A DNA stretch of 50,982 bases from the NCBI GenBank assembly GCA_029250925.1, contig JAQXEH010000009.1, forward strand, positions 1 to 50,982, in the 5' to 3' direction. Each line of letters opens with the position of its first letter. Positions within the stretch are counted from its first letter, which is position 1. A program made the position numbers and the translations under genes. This DNA comes from Hellea sp. Its GTDB lineage: Bacteria > Pseudomonadota > Alphaproteobacteria > Caulobacterales > Maricaulaceae. The notes below the pieces were generated by a model, which did not search any database, was not told the origin of the DNA, and was given only the letters and a program-made list of their open reading frames with translations. Of this stretch, positions 26,744-36,301 are shown piece after piece.

Positions 26744-26879
26744 ACTACCAATATAACTAAACATAATTAAAATTTTTAACCCGTGACCTTCTCTTGATTG
26801 AGCTCTCATTCATTTGATGCATTACATGAATAATGCTATGAATAATCTCATAGATGCCGAATCAAAATTAGAAGAGTAA

Positions 26880-29642
26880 TTGGATTTTTATATTGTGAAC
26901 GATGAAACTAAAATCCCTTCAGATAATAGTCAAATGGGCTTGGCGGATGGTGTCTCACCGATAACAATCGAGGAGGAGATGAAGCGCTCCTATCTTGATT
27001 ATGCAATGTCAGTCATTGTTTCAAGGGCAATACCGGATGTTAGAGATGGGTTAAAACCAGTTCACCGCAGAATACTGTATTCAATGCATGAAAATGGCTT
27101 TACTCGCGAAAAAGCATATAAAAAATCAGCTCGTGTCGTTGGTGACGTAATAGGTAAGTATCATCCGCATGGGGATAGTGCTGTTTATGATGCTCTAGTA
27201 CGACTGGCCCAGGACTTTTCTATGAGGCTTCCTTTGCTTGATGGGCAAGGAAATTTTGGTTCTATCGATGGGGACCCTCCAGCAGCTATGCGTTATACTG
27301 AGGTTAGAATGGATAAGCCAGCTGCTTCACTTTTGGCTGATATTGAAAAAAATACTGTTAACTTTCAGGAAAACTATGATTCTTCTGAAAATGAACCTGT
27401 AGTACTACCATCTCGCTATCCTAATATTTTAGTCAATGGAGCAGGGGGAATTGCTGTAGGTATGGCAACTAATATTCCTCCTCATAACTTGGGGGAAGTC
27501 ATAGATGCGACGCTTGCTATCATGATGAATGAGAATTTATCTGATGAGGATCTTTTGAATATTATACCTGGTCCTGACTTTCCTACTGGCGCACTAATTA
27601 TGGGGCAGAGTGGTGCTCGCTCTGGTGTGCTTACGGGCAAAGGGTCGGTGACTATGAGAGCTGTTGCTGATGTGGAGGAAATTCGTAAGGACAGATATGC
27701 AATAATAGTCACAGAATTGCCTTATCAAGTGAATAAAGCAAATATGATTAAAAAGATAGCAACTCTAGTTAATGAAAAAAGAATAGAAGGCATTTCGGCA
27801 GTTCGCGATGAGTCTGATAGGGTTGGTATGCGTGTGGTTATTGAGCTTAAACGCGATGCTGTCGCTGATGTTGTTTTAAACCAATTATTTAAATATTCTG
27901 CTATGCAGCAAAACTTTAGTTCCAACATGTTGGCTTTAAATGGCGGCAAGCCAGAGCAAATGAATGTACGGACTATGCTTGAGGCCTTTTTAGGGTTTCG
28001 AGAGGAAGTAATTGCAAGGCGCTCTAAGTTTGATTTAAGCAAAGCAAGGGACCGAGCTCATATCCTTGTTGGTCTCGCAACAGCAGTGGCTAATATTGAT
28101 GAAATCATTAAAATGATTAGAGGATCAAAAAACCCTAAAGACGCTCGCTCTAATTTACTTTCAAAAACTTGGGATGCTCAATCAATGGGTTCACTTATAG
28201 ATTTAATTGCAGATCCGCGATCATTGCTTTTAAGCGATGGAACTATACAATTAACGGAAGAACAAGCCAAAGCAATATTGGAATTAAGACTTTTAAAGTT
28301 AACAGCTTTGGGCATGGACGAAATAACAGATGAGGCAAAGAAGCTTTCCATAAAAATTATTGATTTGCTTGATATTTTAAGATCACGAGAAAGAGTCCAA
28401 TCAATTATCCGCGAGGAGCTTATTGAAGTGAAAGAAAAGTTTTCTACTCCACGCCGCTCAATATTCACAGCAGGAGGTTTAGACTTTGATGATGAAGACT
28501 TAATCCCGATTGAGGATATGGTAGTAACTGTAACATCGGGGGGGTATGTAAAAAGGACCCCACTAGATACTTATAGGGCGCAAAGACGTGGTGGTAAGGG
28601 TCGCTCAGGAATGTCCATGAAGGATGAAGATTATGTGACCACAGTCTTCGTTGCCACAACTCATACTCCTGTTTTGTTTTTTAGTTCTTCTGGAATGTCA
28701 TATAAATTAAAAGTATGGAAGCTACCCTTGGGAGGTGCTGCAACTAGGGGTAAGGCAATGGTAAATTTATTACCACTAGACCAAAATGAAACTATCAATT
28801 CAATAATGTCACTTCCAGAAGATGAAGAAGATTGGAAAAACCTTGATATCATGTTTGCTTCAAGGTCTGGTGGTGTTCGAAGGAATTCTTTAGCCGACTT
28901 CACACGAGTTAACAGAAATGGCAAAATAGCTATGAAGCCGGATGAGGGTGACGGTATTGTTGACGTGAGGTTGTGTACTGAAGATGATGATATTCTTTTA
29001 ACTACTGCAATGGGTAAGTCGCTTAGATGCAGAGTTACAGATGTTAGAAGGTTTGTCGGAAGAACCTCAAGCGGTGTAAGGGGGATAAAGTTAGCAGATG
29101 GTGATGAGGTCATATCTATGGCTGTTTTGCGACACGTTGATGTATTAACGGAGGAGTCTCGTTCTTATATGAAACATGCGAATGCAATGCGTCGTGCATT
29201 AGGTGAAGGTGATGACGATATTTCCGGGGAATCTGAATCAGAAAGTAGCTTATCTGATGAGCGCATCGGTGTGTTGGGCGCCAATGAACAGTTTTTACTT
29301 ACTTTAGCTGACGATGGCTTTGGTAAGCGAAGTTCTAGCTATGATTATCGGTGTATGAACCGAGGTGGGCAGGGTGTTACAGCGCAAGAATTAGCAAGAA
29401 AGGATAGCGATAATGCTAAATTAGTCAGAAGTTTTACTATTGAAGATGAAAATCAGATTATGATTGTTACTGATGGAGGACAGCTTATCAGATGCCCGGT
29501 TAGGAATATTCGTATAGTTAGCCGTACATCTAGGGGGGTGACGGTTATCAAGGTTAAAGAAAAAGAAAAAGTAGTAAGCGTTGAAAGAATTGAAGAAAGC
29601 GAAGATAACGACAGCGAAAATCAAGTCAATACAGATGCTTAA
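26880..29642 (+). CDS. gyrA: DNA gyrase subunit A
   Basis: A 920-residue breakage-reunion subunit of DNA gyrase. The N-terminal block is [39 protein letters not shown]. The catalytic Tyr is in [11 protein letters not shown]. The quinolone region reads [12 protein letters not shown], with Ser and Asp at the two classical positions, that is, unmutated. The GyrA-box QRRGGKG, which marks gyrase rather than topoisomerase IV, is in [13 protein letters not shown], and the C-terminal beta-pinwheel follows. The start is uncertain: TTG 26880, GTG 26895 and ATG 26934 are all in frame before the first conserved residues, and none has a strong ribosome site. Confidence 0.97.
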   Translation: MDFYIVNDETKIPSDNSQMGLADGVSPITIEEEMKRSYLDYAMSVIVSRAIPDVRDGLKPVHRRILYSMHENGFTREKAYKKSARVVGDVIGKYHPHGDSAVYDALVRLAQDFSMRLPLLDGQGNFGSIDGDPPAAMRYTEVRMDKPAASLLADIEKNTVNFQENYDSSENEPVVLPSRYPNILVNGAGGIAVGMATNIPPHNLGEVIDATLAIMMNENLSDEDLLNIIPGPDFPTGALIMGQSGARSGVLTGKGSVTMRAVADVEEIRKDRYAIIVTELPYQVNKANMIKKIATLVNEKRIEGISAVRDESDRVGMRVVIELKRDAVADVVLNQLFKYSAMQQNFSSNMLALNGGKPEQMNVRTMLEAFLGFREEVIARRSKFDLSKARDRAHILVGLATAVANIDEIIKMIRGSKNPKDARSNLLSKTWDAQSMGSLIDLIADPRSLLLSDGTIQLTEEQAKAILELRLLKLTALGMDEITDEAKKLSIKIIDLLDILRSRERVQSIIREELIEVKEKFSTPRRSIFTAGGLDFDDEDLIPIEDMVVTVTSGGYVKRTPLDTYRAQRRGGKGRSGMSMKDEDYVTTVFVATTHTPVLFFSSSGMSYKLKVWKLPLGGAATRGKAMVNLLPLDQNETINSIMSLPEDEEDWKNLDIMFASRSGGVRRNSLADFTRVNRNGKIAMKPDEGDGIVDVRLCTEDDDILLTTAMGKSLRCRVTDVRRFVGRTSSGVRGIKLADGDEVISMAVLRHVDVLTEESRSYMKHANAMRRALGEGDDDISGESESESSLSDERIGVLGANEQFLLTLADDGFGKRSSSYDYRCMNRGGQGVTAQELARKDSDNAKLVRSFTIEDENQIMIVTDGGQLIRCPVRNIRIVSRTSRGVTVIKVKEKEKVVSVERIEESEDNDSENQVNTDA

Positions 29643-29651
29643 GGCATTAAC

Positions 29652-30821
29652 TTAGCCCCATTTTTCTCTTAATAGTTTTTCTTTCTTGGTGTTTATATTT
29701 ACATTATTGATATCGTTACCTGCCCATTTCATGACTCTTTTGTCCATTATTGCAAACCAGAGGGGGGGGACGAAAGCTAAAGCAAAGCAACCGCCATAAC
29801 CAGTTGGAAGAGAGGGGACATCGTCATAGTCTCTTAGTACTTGATAGGCTCGCATGGGGTAAGCATGATGGTCTGAGTGCCTTTGGAGATGAAATGATAA
29901 AAGATTTGAATATGTATGATTTGTGTTCCAGCTATGCTTAGGTTGACAGCGTTCGTATTTACCATTTGATAATTTTTTTCTCATTAATCCGTAATGCTCT
30001 ATGTAATTTGCTTGCGTGAGTGCTAACCAAGCTACAAAATGGTGTGGAATGAGAAATATTAAGATTGAAATTCCGAACATATAGGCAAAAATTAATAATG
30101 AGATAAAAGTGATTGTATACACTTGTAAAAGATCATTTTCTAAACACCAGAAACCTTTTCCTGAATTCTTTAATCTTTTCATTTCATAGTTTACCCCTCT
30201 TTTAAATGTTCCAGAAAGTTCGCGTAGCATAAATGCATAAAAATTTTCTCCCATTCTTGAGCTTGCAGGGTCCTCAGGTGTGGCCACCCAAGTATGGTGG
30301 CCTTTATTATGTTCTATATTAAAGTGTCCGTATCCCATTATCATGTTACCAATTTTTGCGGAAAATCTGTCAAGTTTATTAGATTTATGACCTAATTCAT
30401 GTGTCATAACCATTACTCCGCCACTATTAGCTCCTATACCGATGATTAATGCGATAATAGACCACCACGGCAGTTGTTGAGTTCCAACGAATATAACAAA
30501 ACTGATATAAAGCATAATGGATACAATTATTAACGAGTGAACGATGAACCTGTAATAATTATCTGCCATCATAGCATTAACAACTTCTTCTGGCGGGTTA
30601 TGCTCATCTTCTCCTATAAAAAAGTCCATTAAAGGTGTGAAAATATAGAAAAATAACATTGGCATGAGTGTGAAGATTGGATTCTTATCAAATGTAAAAA
30701 ACAAATAAATTGATAGCCATGAAATAACAGGAGATGCCAAAATTACCCAATATAAATGACGTTTTTTATCAGCATAAATCACTTCGCTACCATTTTCTGT
30801 CAATCCCATGAATGTAGTCAT
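29652..30821 (-). CDS. alkB: Alkane 1-monooxygenase (AlkB-type membrane di-iron hydroxylase)
   Basis: A 389-residue integral membrane hydroxylase that puts an oxygen atom on the terminal carbon of medium-chain alkanes. The His boxes are complete: HELGH (141-145), EHNKGHH (170-176) and LQRHSDHHAYP (312-322). The AlkB signature NYIEHYGL (272-279) separates it from fatty-acid desaturases. About six membrane helices are visible. No rubredoxin domain is fused and no rubredoxin gene is nearby, so the electron donor lies elsewhere. It follows an ArsR-type regulator gene by two bases. A run of eight Cs on the coding strand (29762-29769), in the PPLW region, is a possible slippage site. Activity on alkanes is inferred. 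Confidence 0.9.
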   Translation of the reverse strand: MTTFMGLTENGSEVIYADKKRHLYWVILASPVISWLSIYLFFTFDKNPIFTLMPMLFFYIFTPLMDFFIGEDEHNPPEEVVNAMMADNYYRFIVHSLIIVSIMLYISFVIFVGTQQLPWWSIIALIIGIGANSGGVMVMTHELGHKSNKLDRFSAKIGNMIMGYGHFNIEHNKGHHTWVATPEDPASSRMGENFYAFMLRELSGTFKRGVNYEMKRLKNSGKGFWCLENDLLQVYTITFISLLIFAYMFGISILIFLIPHHFVAWLALTQANYIEHYGLMRKKLSNGKYERCQPKHSWNTNHTYSNLLSFHLQRHSDHHAYPMRAYQVLRDYDDVPSLPTGYGGCFALAFVPPLWFAIMDKRVMKWAGNDINNVNINTKKEKLLREKWG

Positions 30822-30823
30822 AA

Positions 30824-31192
30824 TTAATCCTTATAATTTTCTGTAAATGGAATGCAAAGCTGTCTCATAGGGCTTAGTGCTGATAAAATTAGCTCCAACC
30901 TGTCGACTACATAAGGGCCATTAATGTCATGGAACACTTGCCGTCCAATCTTTTTAGAGATTGTTATTCCTGCTTTTTCAAGGTTTAGAAGATGCCGGGA
31001 AACGACAGAGCGGTCTTGGGATAAATTTTTTGCAATAGTGGTTACATCGCAAACACCAAAAGATACTAATTTCTTAATAATCAGTATGCGCGTGGGATCA
31101 GTTAGTGCTTTTAAAAAAGCTGTATCTAGCACCTCTATTATTGTGTTTGAAATAGAATTAAGTTCAGTATTTTGGATTTTTTTGGTAATCAT
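30824..31192 (-). CDS. ArsR-family winged-helix transcriptional regulator
   Basis: A 122-residue regulator from the ATG at 31192; a GTG at 31210 would place its first codons inside a palindromic operator-like site. The winged helix runs from ALTDPTRILIIKKL through DVTTIAKNLSQDRSVVSRHLLNLEKAGI, with the recognition helix around SVVSRHLLNL, to the wing GRQVFHDI. The metal-sensing ELCVCD motif of ArsR proper is replaced by FGVCDVT, with a single Cys, so a different ligand or partner is likely. It lies two bases upstream of alkB in the same direction and probably controls that gene and itself. Confidence 0.88.
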   Translation of the reverse strand: MITKKIQNTELNSISNTIIEVLDTAFLKALTDPTRILIIKKLVSFGVCDVTTIAKNLSQDRSVVSRHLLNLEKAGITISKKIGRQVFHDINGPYVVDRLELILSALSPMRQLCIPFTENYKD

Positions 31193-31222
31193 GTGTGTAT
31201 ATATGCACACACATGCACATAT
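31190..31222. promoter_or_regulatory. Palindromic operator-like site in a 33-bp alternating purine-pyrimidine tract, arsR-alkB promoter
   Basis: Positions 31191-31214 form an imperfect palindrome: arms ATGTGTGT and ACACACAT, 20 of 24 positions symmetric. The whole stretch 31190-31222 alternates purine and pyrimidine without break, a composition that favours Z-DNA. Read on the minus strand, TTGCAA (31223-31228) and TATATA (31199-31204) could be -35 and -10 boxes 18 bases apart. Transcription would then start at or near the ATG at 31192 (leaderless or nearly so). An autoregulatory site for the ArsR protein is the simplest reading. Confidence 0.55.
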
Positions 31223-31234
31223 TGCAAGTGGATT

Positions 31235-32362
31235 TTATGCTAGTATTCCAGTTTTATATACGCGAATCTTTAAGCCGCCATTTGAAATTGCTAACTCAGA
31301 GGATTCAAAGGGCAATTTAGTTGATTGTGCTAATGCATTATCAGAGGTAATCATTCCAACTCGCCATCCAGAGAATTCATTTTTCATTTTTTCACCAAAT
31401 TTTCTGTACAGTGAAAATAGATCCTTTTTTTTACCTATCCTCGAACCATATGGAGGATTTACTATAACCAAGCCTGCAGGACCGTTTGGTCTGGTTAGTT
31501 TTTCTATACTTTGAGTTTTAAAGTTGGATATATCATCGATACCAGCCCGTATCGAGTTTTGGTAAGAATGCTCAACTACATTATGGTTTCTATCCATGCC
31601 GGTAAATGTAAGTGCAGAGGCTTTATTTTGCCATTTTTTCACAAAATGCTCTACTTGTTTTTCATCATAACTATTAAATTTTTGAAAGGCAAATTTCCTA
31701 TTTCTCCCCGGCATTAAATTACGTGATATTTCTGCAGCTTCTATAATAATTGTTCCTGAGCCACACATAGGATCTATAACAGGTTCATTTCCTGAGTACC
31801 CACAATAATATAATGCTAAAGACGCTATGTTTTCTCTGATTGGAGCTTTTCCCGTTGCTAATTTGTAACCCCGTTTGTACAGGCCGTCTCCTGACGTATC
31901 GAGGGATATAATAACATTATTATCAATTATTCTAATTTTTAATACGATATCTGCACTTGATATAGATCCTGCTATTTTACTGCCTAATTCCTCGGAAATA
32001 GCTCTTTCTATTCTCTCAACAGCTGCGCCAGCATGGTATATTTTATTTTTTCTATTTGTAACCACTTCTGCTTTTATACTCATGCCTTTTGGGATTGTAA
32101 TGTGCCATGGAAACTTTCGTGCTCGTTTATCAAGTTGAGCTAAATGAAATGCGCGAAATTCGCCGATACGGGCTAACACTTTTGTTGCACCCCTTAGATA
32201 TAAATTGGCTTTCCAAACATCCACCCAATCTCCTGTTATGGAAACTCCCCCTACAAGCAACACTGGATCAGTAAATTCGAACTTTTTGATCTCATCTTGA
32301 AGTAAATGTTCTAATCCCAGCTGAGTGGTTATAAATATTTCAAATTTGTCTGTTTGTTTCAT
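31235..32362 (-). CDS. THUMP-domain class I RNA methyltransferase (RlmL-like, N2-guanine type)
   Basis: A 375-residue protein from the ATG at 32362 (MKQTDKFEIF); a longer frame to 32428 would add an atypical hydrophobic leader. An N-terminal THUMP region (about 1-150: FITTQLGLEHLLQDEIKKF) binds RNA. The Rossmann methyltransferase has DPMCGSGTIIIEAAEISRNLMPG and the catalytic NPPYG motif (IVNPPYGSRIG) typical of exocyclic-amine methylation of guanine. Family members act on 23S rRNA G2445 or tRNA G6; the target here is unresolved. It is divergent from sulP and lies upstream of arsR-alkB on the same strand. Confidence 0.88.
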   Translation of the reverse strand: MKQTDKFEIFITTQLGLEHLLQDEIKKFEFTDPVLLVGGVSITGDWVDVWKANLYLRGATKVLARIGEFRAFHLAQLDKRARKFPWHITIPKGMSIKAEVVTNRKNKIYHAGAAVERIERAISEELGSKIAGSISSADIVLKIRIIDNNVIISLDTSGDGLYKRGYKLATGKAPIRENIASLALYYCGYSGNEPVIDPMCGSGTIIIEAAEISRNLMPGRNRKFAFQKFNSYDEKQVEHFVKKWQNKASALTFTGMDRNHNVVEHSYQNSIRAGIDDISNFKTQSIEKLTRPNGPAGLVIVNPPYGSRIGKKKDLFSLYRKFGEKMKNEFSGWRVGMITSDNALAQSTKLPFESSELAISNGGLKIRVYKTGILA

Positions 32363-32462
32363 GTTGAAACATATATGCTCATACAAACGTAATAGTAAGC
32401 ATAATGTAAATTTTGATGAGAAAAACAATTTACCTCGTAGTCAACTAATGAGAGGATGAACA

Positions 32463-34232
32463 ATGGGCAAAAAACCTATCACTAACATAAATGTCTTAAG
32501 CTCCTCGAAAGCTATTAAAGAAAGACAATTTCTTTACAACGGCGGTATTTTTACCGAGGACTTAATTGCGGCGATAATTGTAACGATTTTATTAGTTCCG
32601 CAGTCGTTGGCTTATGCATTACTAGCTGGGTTGCCCCCACAAGTTGGGATATACGTCTCTATTTTTCCTTTGTTAGCATATGCTCTGTTAGGGTCGTCTA
32701 AGTATTTGAATGTGGGACCTACAGCAGTTATTTCTATTATGACTGCTGCGTCAATATCAATGTTACCTGAAGGTGAACGTCTAATTAGTGCAGCAGCTTT
32801 AGGGGTTATGACAGGAAGTATTTTATTAGTGGCATGGCTATTTAAAGCAGGGTTTATAATGAATTTTGTTTCTAGGCCAGTTGTTTCCGCTTACATCACT
32901 GGTGCAGCATTACTAATCATCATAAGCCAGATAAAACATATTTTTGGGGTTAGCATAGAGGGTAATACTGCGATAAGTATGGTTAATGAGCTGCTCAGAA
33001 ATATGTATAATATTAATGAATACTCAATGCTTATCGGTCTTTCTGCAATTTTTTTACTTTTGATTATCAATCGTTATCTAGCTTTTAGTTTAGTAAAGTT
33101 ACGAATAAAAAGCCGAAGAGCAAAACTTGTTGGTAGGGTAGCCCCTATATTAATTGTTGCTGTTTTTATAATAATCAGTTCATTTTATAATTTTAAAATA
33201 ACTTTAAATTTAAACGTAGTAGGTGAGATTCCAAAAGGTCTGCCACCTTTTAGTTTTCCGATGCTTTCATATGATGCCCTAGAGTCTCTTCTGATGCCGG
33301 CAGTTGTCATAGCGATTGTAGCTTTTGTTGATAGCTGTTCAACAGCTCAGGAATTAGCTGCTAGATCCAGAAGCAGGATTGATTCGAATAAAGAGCTTTT
33401 AAGTCTTGGTGCATCGAATTTTATTGCCGGTATTTCTGGTGGCTACCCTATTAACGGGAGTATGTCGCGATCAGCTGTAAACTTCAATGCAGGTGGAAAA
33501 ACTAGGGTGGTGGGTTTGCTTGTTGCTTTGATGATGGCGCTTACCGCTGTTTTTCTTACGCCATTGCTTAAAGACTTACCTTTAGCGGTACTCGCTGCAT
33601 TGATAATAGTTGCGTGCTTTAGTTTGTTAGATTTTCAAAGTCTTTGGAAAACTTGGGTTTATAGTCGTGCTGACGGAATTACAGCTATAGCAACATTTTC
33701 CTCGGTTTTAATGTTTGGGGTCCAGTGGGGCGTTTTAGCCGGAGTTATCCTTGCAATGGCTCTTCATATAAATTCAACATTGTTGCCCTATATGCCTCTT
33801 GTCGGTCGTTTTCCTGGAACAGAACATTACAGAGACTCTGGAAGATTTAATGTCGAAACTAACGAAATAGTAAAAACATTAAGAATCGATGAAAGCTTAT
33901 ACTATGCAAATGCTAGGTACTTAGAGGATAGGGTAGCTCAAATTGTTGAAAATAGTCCTGAACTTAAAGACCTTGTCCTAATGTGTACTGCGGTAAACCG
34001 AATTGATGCTAGCGCTTTGTCTAGTCTAGAGGAAATAAATAAGCGCTTAAGAAGTGCAGAGATAAGACTTCATTTTTCTGATATGCAAAGTCGCGTTAAA
34101 GAACGTCTATTTAGGTCTGATTTTTTAGAAAAACTTTCAGGACAGATTTTTCTCTCACAACATGAGGCGATGGTAGCATTGGGTCCTGAACCAGATTGGA
34201 ATGAGCTATCCGACCATATGGATATACATTAA
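32463..34232 (+). CDS. SulP-family anion permease with STAS domain
   Basis: A 589-residue transporter. The SulP core (about 25-420) starts with FTEDLIAAIIVTILLVPQSLAYALLAGLPPQVGIY and GSSKYLNVGPTAVISIMTA. It contains SGGYPINGSMSRSAVNFNAGGKTR and ends in repeated hydrophobic helices. A STAS domain follows (about 460-570: LRIDESLYYANARYLEDRVAQIV ... LVLMCTAVNRIDASALSSLEEINKRL). SulP proteins move sulfate, bicarbonate or other anions with H+ or Na+; the substrate is not predictable here. A GAGAGGA ribosome site precedes the ATG. Between it and rlmL-like, GTAAATT (32406-32412) and AATTTAC (32427-32433) form an inverted repeat. Confidence 0.9.
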   Translation: MGKKPITNINVLSSSKAIKERQFLYNGGIFTEDLIAAIIVTILLVPQSLAYALLAGLPPQVGIYVSIFPLLAYALLGSSKYLNVGPTAVISIMTAASISMLPEGERLISAAALGVMTGSILLVAWLFKAGFIMNFVSRPVVSAYITGAALLIIISQIKHIFGVSIEGNTAISMVNELLRNMYNINEYSMLIGLSAIFLLLIINRYLAFSLVKLRIKSRRAKLVGRVAPILIVAVFIIISSFYNFKITLNLNVVGEIPKGLPPFSFPMLSYDALESLLMPAVVIAIVAFVDSCSTAQELAARSRSRIDSNKELLSLGASNFIAGISGGYPINGSMSRSAVNFNAGGKTRVVGLLVALMMALTAVFLTPLLKDLPLAVLAALIIVACFSLLDFQSLWKTWVYSRADGITAIATFSSVLMFGVQWGVLAGVILAMALHINSTLLPYMPLVGRFPGTEHYRDSGRFNVETNEIVKTLRIDESLYYANARYLEDRVAQIVENSPELKDLVLMCTAVNRIDASALSSLEEINKRLRSAEIRLHFSDMQSRVKERLFRSDFLEKLSGQIFLSQHEAMVALGPEPDWNELSDHMDIH

Positions 34233-34334
34233 ATATAAAAATTTATTTACAGCAAGCTAGTCTTTCGTTTATTGCTAAGGTGAATTGCCTTGAGCCCAAG
34301 TTTGGTTGCTCGGTCTACAAATGTGAGATTATCA

Positions 34335-35462
34335 ATGCCGGATAGAACATTATCCGGAGACGATGTTTTGGGGAACGTTGGTACAGAAAAACCCACTAAA
34401 CCTCGTCGACGGAAAAATATGTCTAATTCTTCAGGTAATAAAAGCCTCAAGAAAGGACCCAATTTGTTTGCTGCCCTCGATTTGGGTACTAATAATTGTC
34501 GTTTGCTAATCGCTCGCCCAACTGATGATGGATTTAAAGTAATTGACAGTTACTCCAAAGTTGTACGGCTTGGCGCAGGCTTAGATAGCACTGGATTATT
34601 ATCTAATAATAGTATGAATGCTGCGGTTGAAGCCCTGAAAATTTGTGCAAGAAAGATAAAGGCTCACCGTGTTAAGCGGTGGCGGTGTATAGCTACTGAA
34701 GCTTGCAGAAAAGCTTCAAATGGAAAAGACTTTTTAGATCGTGTAAAGCAAGAGACGAGTTTATCTCTGGAAATTATCTCTCCGCGAGTAGAATCAAGGT
34801 TGGCTGTCATGGGGTGTTTAAATTTAATTGATACGACTAAAAATGTAGCTTTAGTAGTAGATATTGGCGGGGGTTCAACGGAATTGAGTTGGGTGGATGT
34901 TCGACGTCTAAAAGTTGAGAGTGTATCTACAAGTATATACAGACCTCCTATCAGCGCATGGGCTTCACTACCTATTGGCGTCGCAACGCTATCTGAACGA
35001 ATTCCAGAATTGGCGGATAGAGCTTTATGGTATCAAACAATGAAATCTGTTGTTCGAGATGAAATTAATAAAAGCGGTTGTGAAAATAGGTTTGTTAATA
35101 CTTTTAAAGAAGGAAAAGGACACATAATTGGAACTTCAGGGACTATCACTTCTCTAGCAGGTATTCATATGAAACTACCTTATTATCAACGCGAAAAAGT
35201 TGATGGTCTATGGTTACGGACTAGCGATGCTATTAAAGTTTCTAGACACATGTCTTCTTTGTCTTCTGAAGAACGGGCGAAGGAGCCATGTATAGGTGAA
35301 GAGCGTGCAAATCTTCTAGTTGCTGGTTGCGCTATTACCGATGTTATTTGTGAAACGTGGCCAACTAAGATCATACGGGTTGCTGATAGGGGGCTCAGAG
35401 AGGGTATGCTAATGGGATTAATGCAGCAAAGGCAGCAAGTAAAAATAGTAAATGGATTGTAG
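34335..35462 (+). CDS. ppx: Exopolyphosphatase/guanosine pentaphosphatase (Ppx/GppA) family protein
   Basis: A 375-residue ASKHA-fold phosphatase from the ATG at 34335; an upstream in-frame TTG (34290) would add 15 residues. A basic N-terminal tail precedes the phosphate-1 loop FAALDLGTNNCRLLIARP. Next come WRCIATEACRKASNGKDFLDRV, the second loop VVDIGGGSTELSWV and IIGTSGTITSLAGIHM. The product degrades polyphosphate or pppGpp; which one is not clear, and at this length the C-terminal HD-like domain of E. coli Ppx is missing. Its TAG lies one base before the rlmE ATG, so the genes are coupled. Confidence 0.88.
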   Translation: MPDRTLSGDDVLGNVGTEKPTKPRRRKNMSNSSGNKSLKKGPNLFAALDLGTNNCRLLIARPTDDGFKVIDSYSKVVRLGAGLDSTGLLSNNSMNAAVEALKICARKIKAHRVKRWRCIATEACRKASNGKDFLDRVKQETSLSLEIISPRVESRLAVMGCLNLIDTTKNVALVVDIGGGSTELSWVDVRRLKVESVSTSIYRPPISAWASLPIGVATLSERIPELADRALWYQTMKSVVRDEINKSGCENRFVNTFKEGKGHIIGTSGTITSLAGIHMKLPYYQREKVDGLWLRTSDAIKVSRHMSSLSSEERAKEPCIGEERANLLVAGCAITDVICETWPTKIIRVADRGLREGMLMGLMQQRQQVKIVNGL

Positions 35463-35463
35463 T

Positions 35464-36210
35464 ATGACTGACAATGAACCTAAAAAACGTATGTCTGGTG
35501 GCAAACCTGAGAAAGCAAAGCGAGAACGAAAAACAAAACCGATTGATGTGAATAATGCTACTCGAATGATGACGCATAAAGTAAAAACTGCGCGCGGAAG
35601 AAAAATATCTTCCAAACTCTGGATAGAGCGACAGATCAATGATCCATATGTAAAAGAAGCAAAAATAAAAGGATATAGATCGAGAGCAGCATTTAAGTTA
35701 CTGGAATTAAATACTAAATTTGAATTAGTAAGGAAAGATGCTTTAGTAGTCGATTTGGGTTGTGCGCCAGGTGGTTGGGTGCAAATAGCACTCAAGCTTG
35801 GAGCGGACCGAGTAGTTGGAATTGATTTATTGCCCGTCGAGCCAATTGGATCTGCAGATATGATTGAAATGGATTTTATGAATAAAAATGCACCTAAAAT
35901 TTTACGAGAGAAACTTGGAAGAAAGCCCGATATTGTACTTTCTGATTTAGCAGCCAATACTACAGGTCACAGGCAAACAGATCATTTAAAAACTGTCGCT
36001 CTTGTTGAGTCTGCTGCTGAATTCGCGATGGAGGTTCTTAAGCCAGGAGGTTCTTTTGTAACCAAAGTTTTTCAGGGAGGTGCAGAAGAAAAATTATTAG
36101 CTACGCTTAAAAAATCCTTTAAATCTGTGAAGCACGCCAAGCCAAAAAGTTCGAGGGCTGGAAGTCCTGAGATGTATTTGGTTGCAAAGGGTTTTCTTCT
36201 TAATAACTGA
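35464..36210 (+). CDS. rlmE: 23S rRNA (uridine-2'-O-)-methyltransferase RlmE (FtsJ)
   Basis: A 248-residue RrmJ/FtsJ enzyme that methylates the 2'-OH of U2552 in the ribosomal A-loop during late 50S assembly. A basic N-terminal tail (about 1-45) precedes GYRSRAAFKLLELN, with the first catalytic Lys. VVDLGCAPGGWVQIAL is the SAM site, VLSDLAANTTGHRQTDH the Asp region, SFVTKVFQGG the second Lys, and SRAGSPEMYLVAKGF the Glu. This completes the K-D-K-E tetrad. It starts one base after ppx; guaB follows after 91 bp. Confidence 0.95.
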   Translation: MTDNEPKKRMSGGKPEKAKRERKTKPIDVNNATRMMTHKVKTARGRKISSKLWIERQINDPYVKEAKIKGYRSRAAFKLLELNTKFELVRKDALVVDLGCAPGGWVQIALKLGADRVVGIDLLPVEPIGSADMIEMDFMNKNAPKILREKLGRKPDIVLSDLAANTTGHRQTDHLKTVALVESAAEFAMEVLKPGGSFVTKVFQGGAEEKLLATLKKSFKSVKHAKPKSSRAGSPEMYLVAKGFLLNN

Positions 36211-36273
36211 AAATTTACAATAATGTATAATTCAATTAAATTTCCCTTTGCATTTATAGGTTAACCCTGATAA

Positions 36274-36295
36274 CTCCCGCTTGCAAAAGTAGGAG
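36274..36295 (+). promoter_or_regulatory. Hairpin with GCAA tetraloop covering the guaB Shine-Dalgarno
   Basis: CTCCCGCTT (36274-36282), GCAA loop (36283-36286), AAGTAGGAG (36287-36295): seven Watson-Crick pairs, one wobble and one mismatch, capped by a GNRA tetraloop. The 3' arm includes most of the AGGAGG ribosome site (36291-36296), seven bases before the guaB ATG. It could modulate guaB translation; no ligand domain is visible. Confidence 0.45.
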
Positions 36296-36301
36296 GATCC
36301 C

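Noticed and set aside
26701-26879. tRNA or small RNA in one of the larger gaps
   Set aside because: No cloverleaf, TTC loop or CCA-like end was seen here or in the other gaps of 80-180 bases.
28661-29113. 150-codon open frame on the minus strand inside gyrA
   Set aside because: It is antisense to the conserved GyrA C-terminal domain, with no ribosome site or recognisable motif.
30924-31514. 196-codon open frame on the plus strand across arsR and the methyltransferase end
   Set aside because: Both opposite-strand genes have clear family motifs here; this frame has low-complexity, shadow-like composition.
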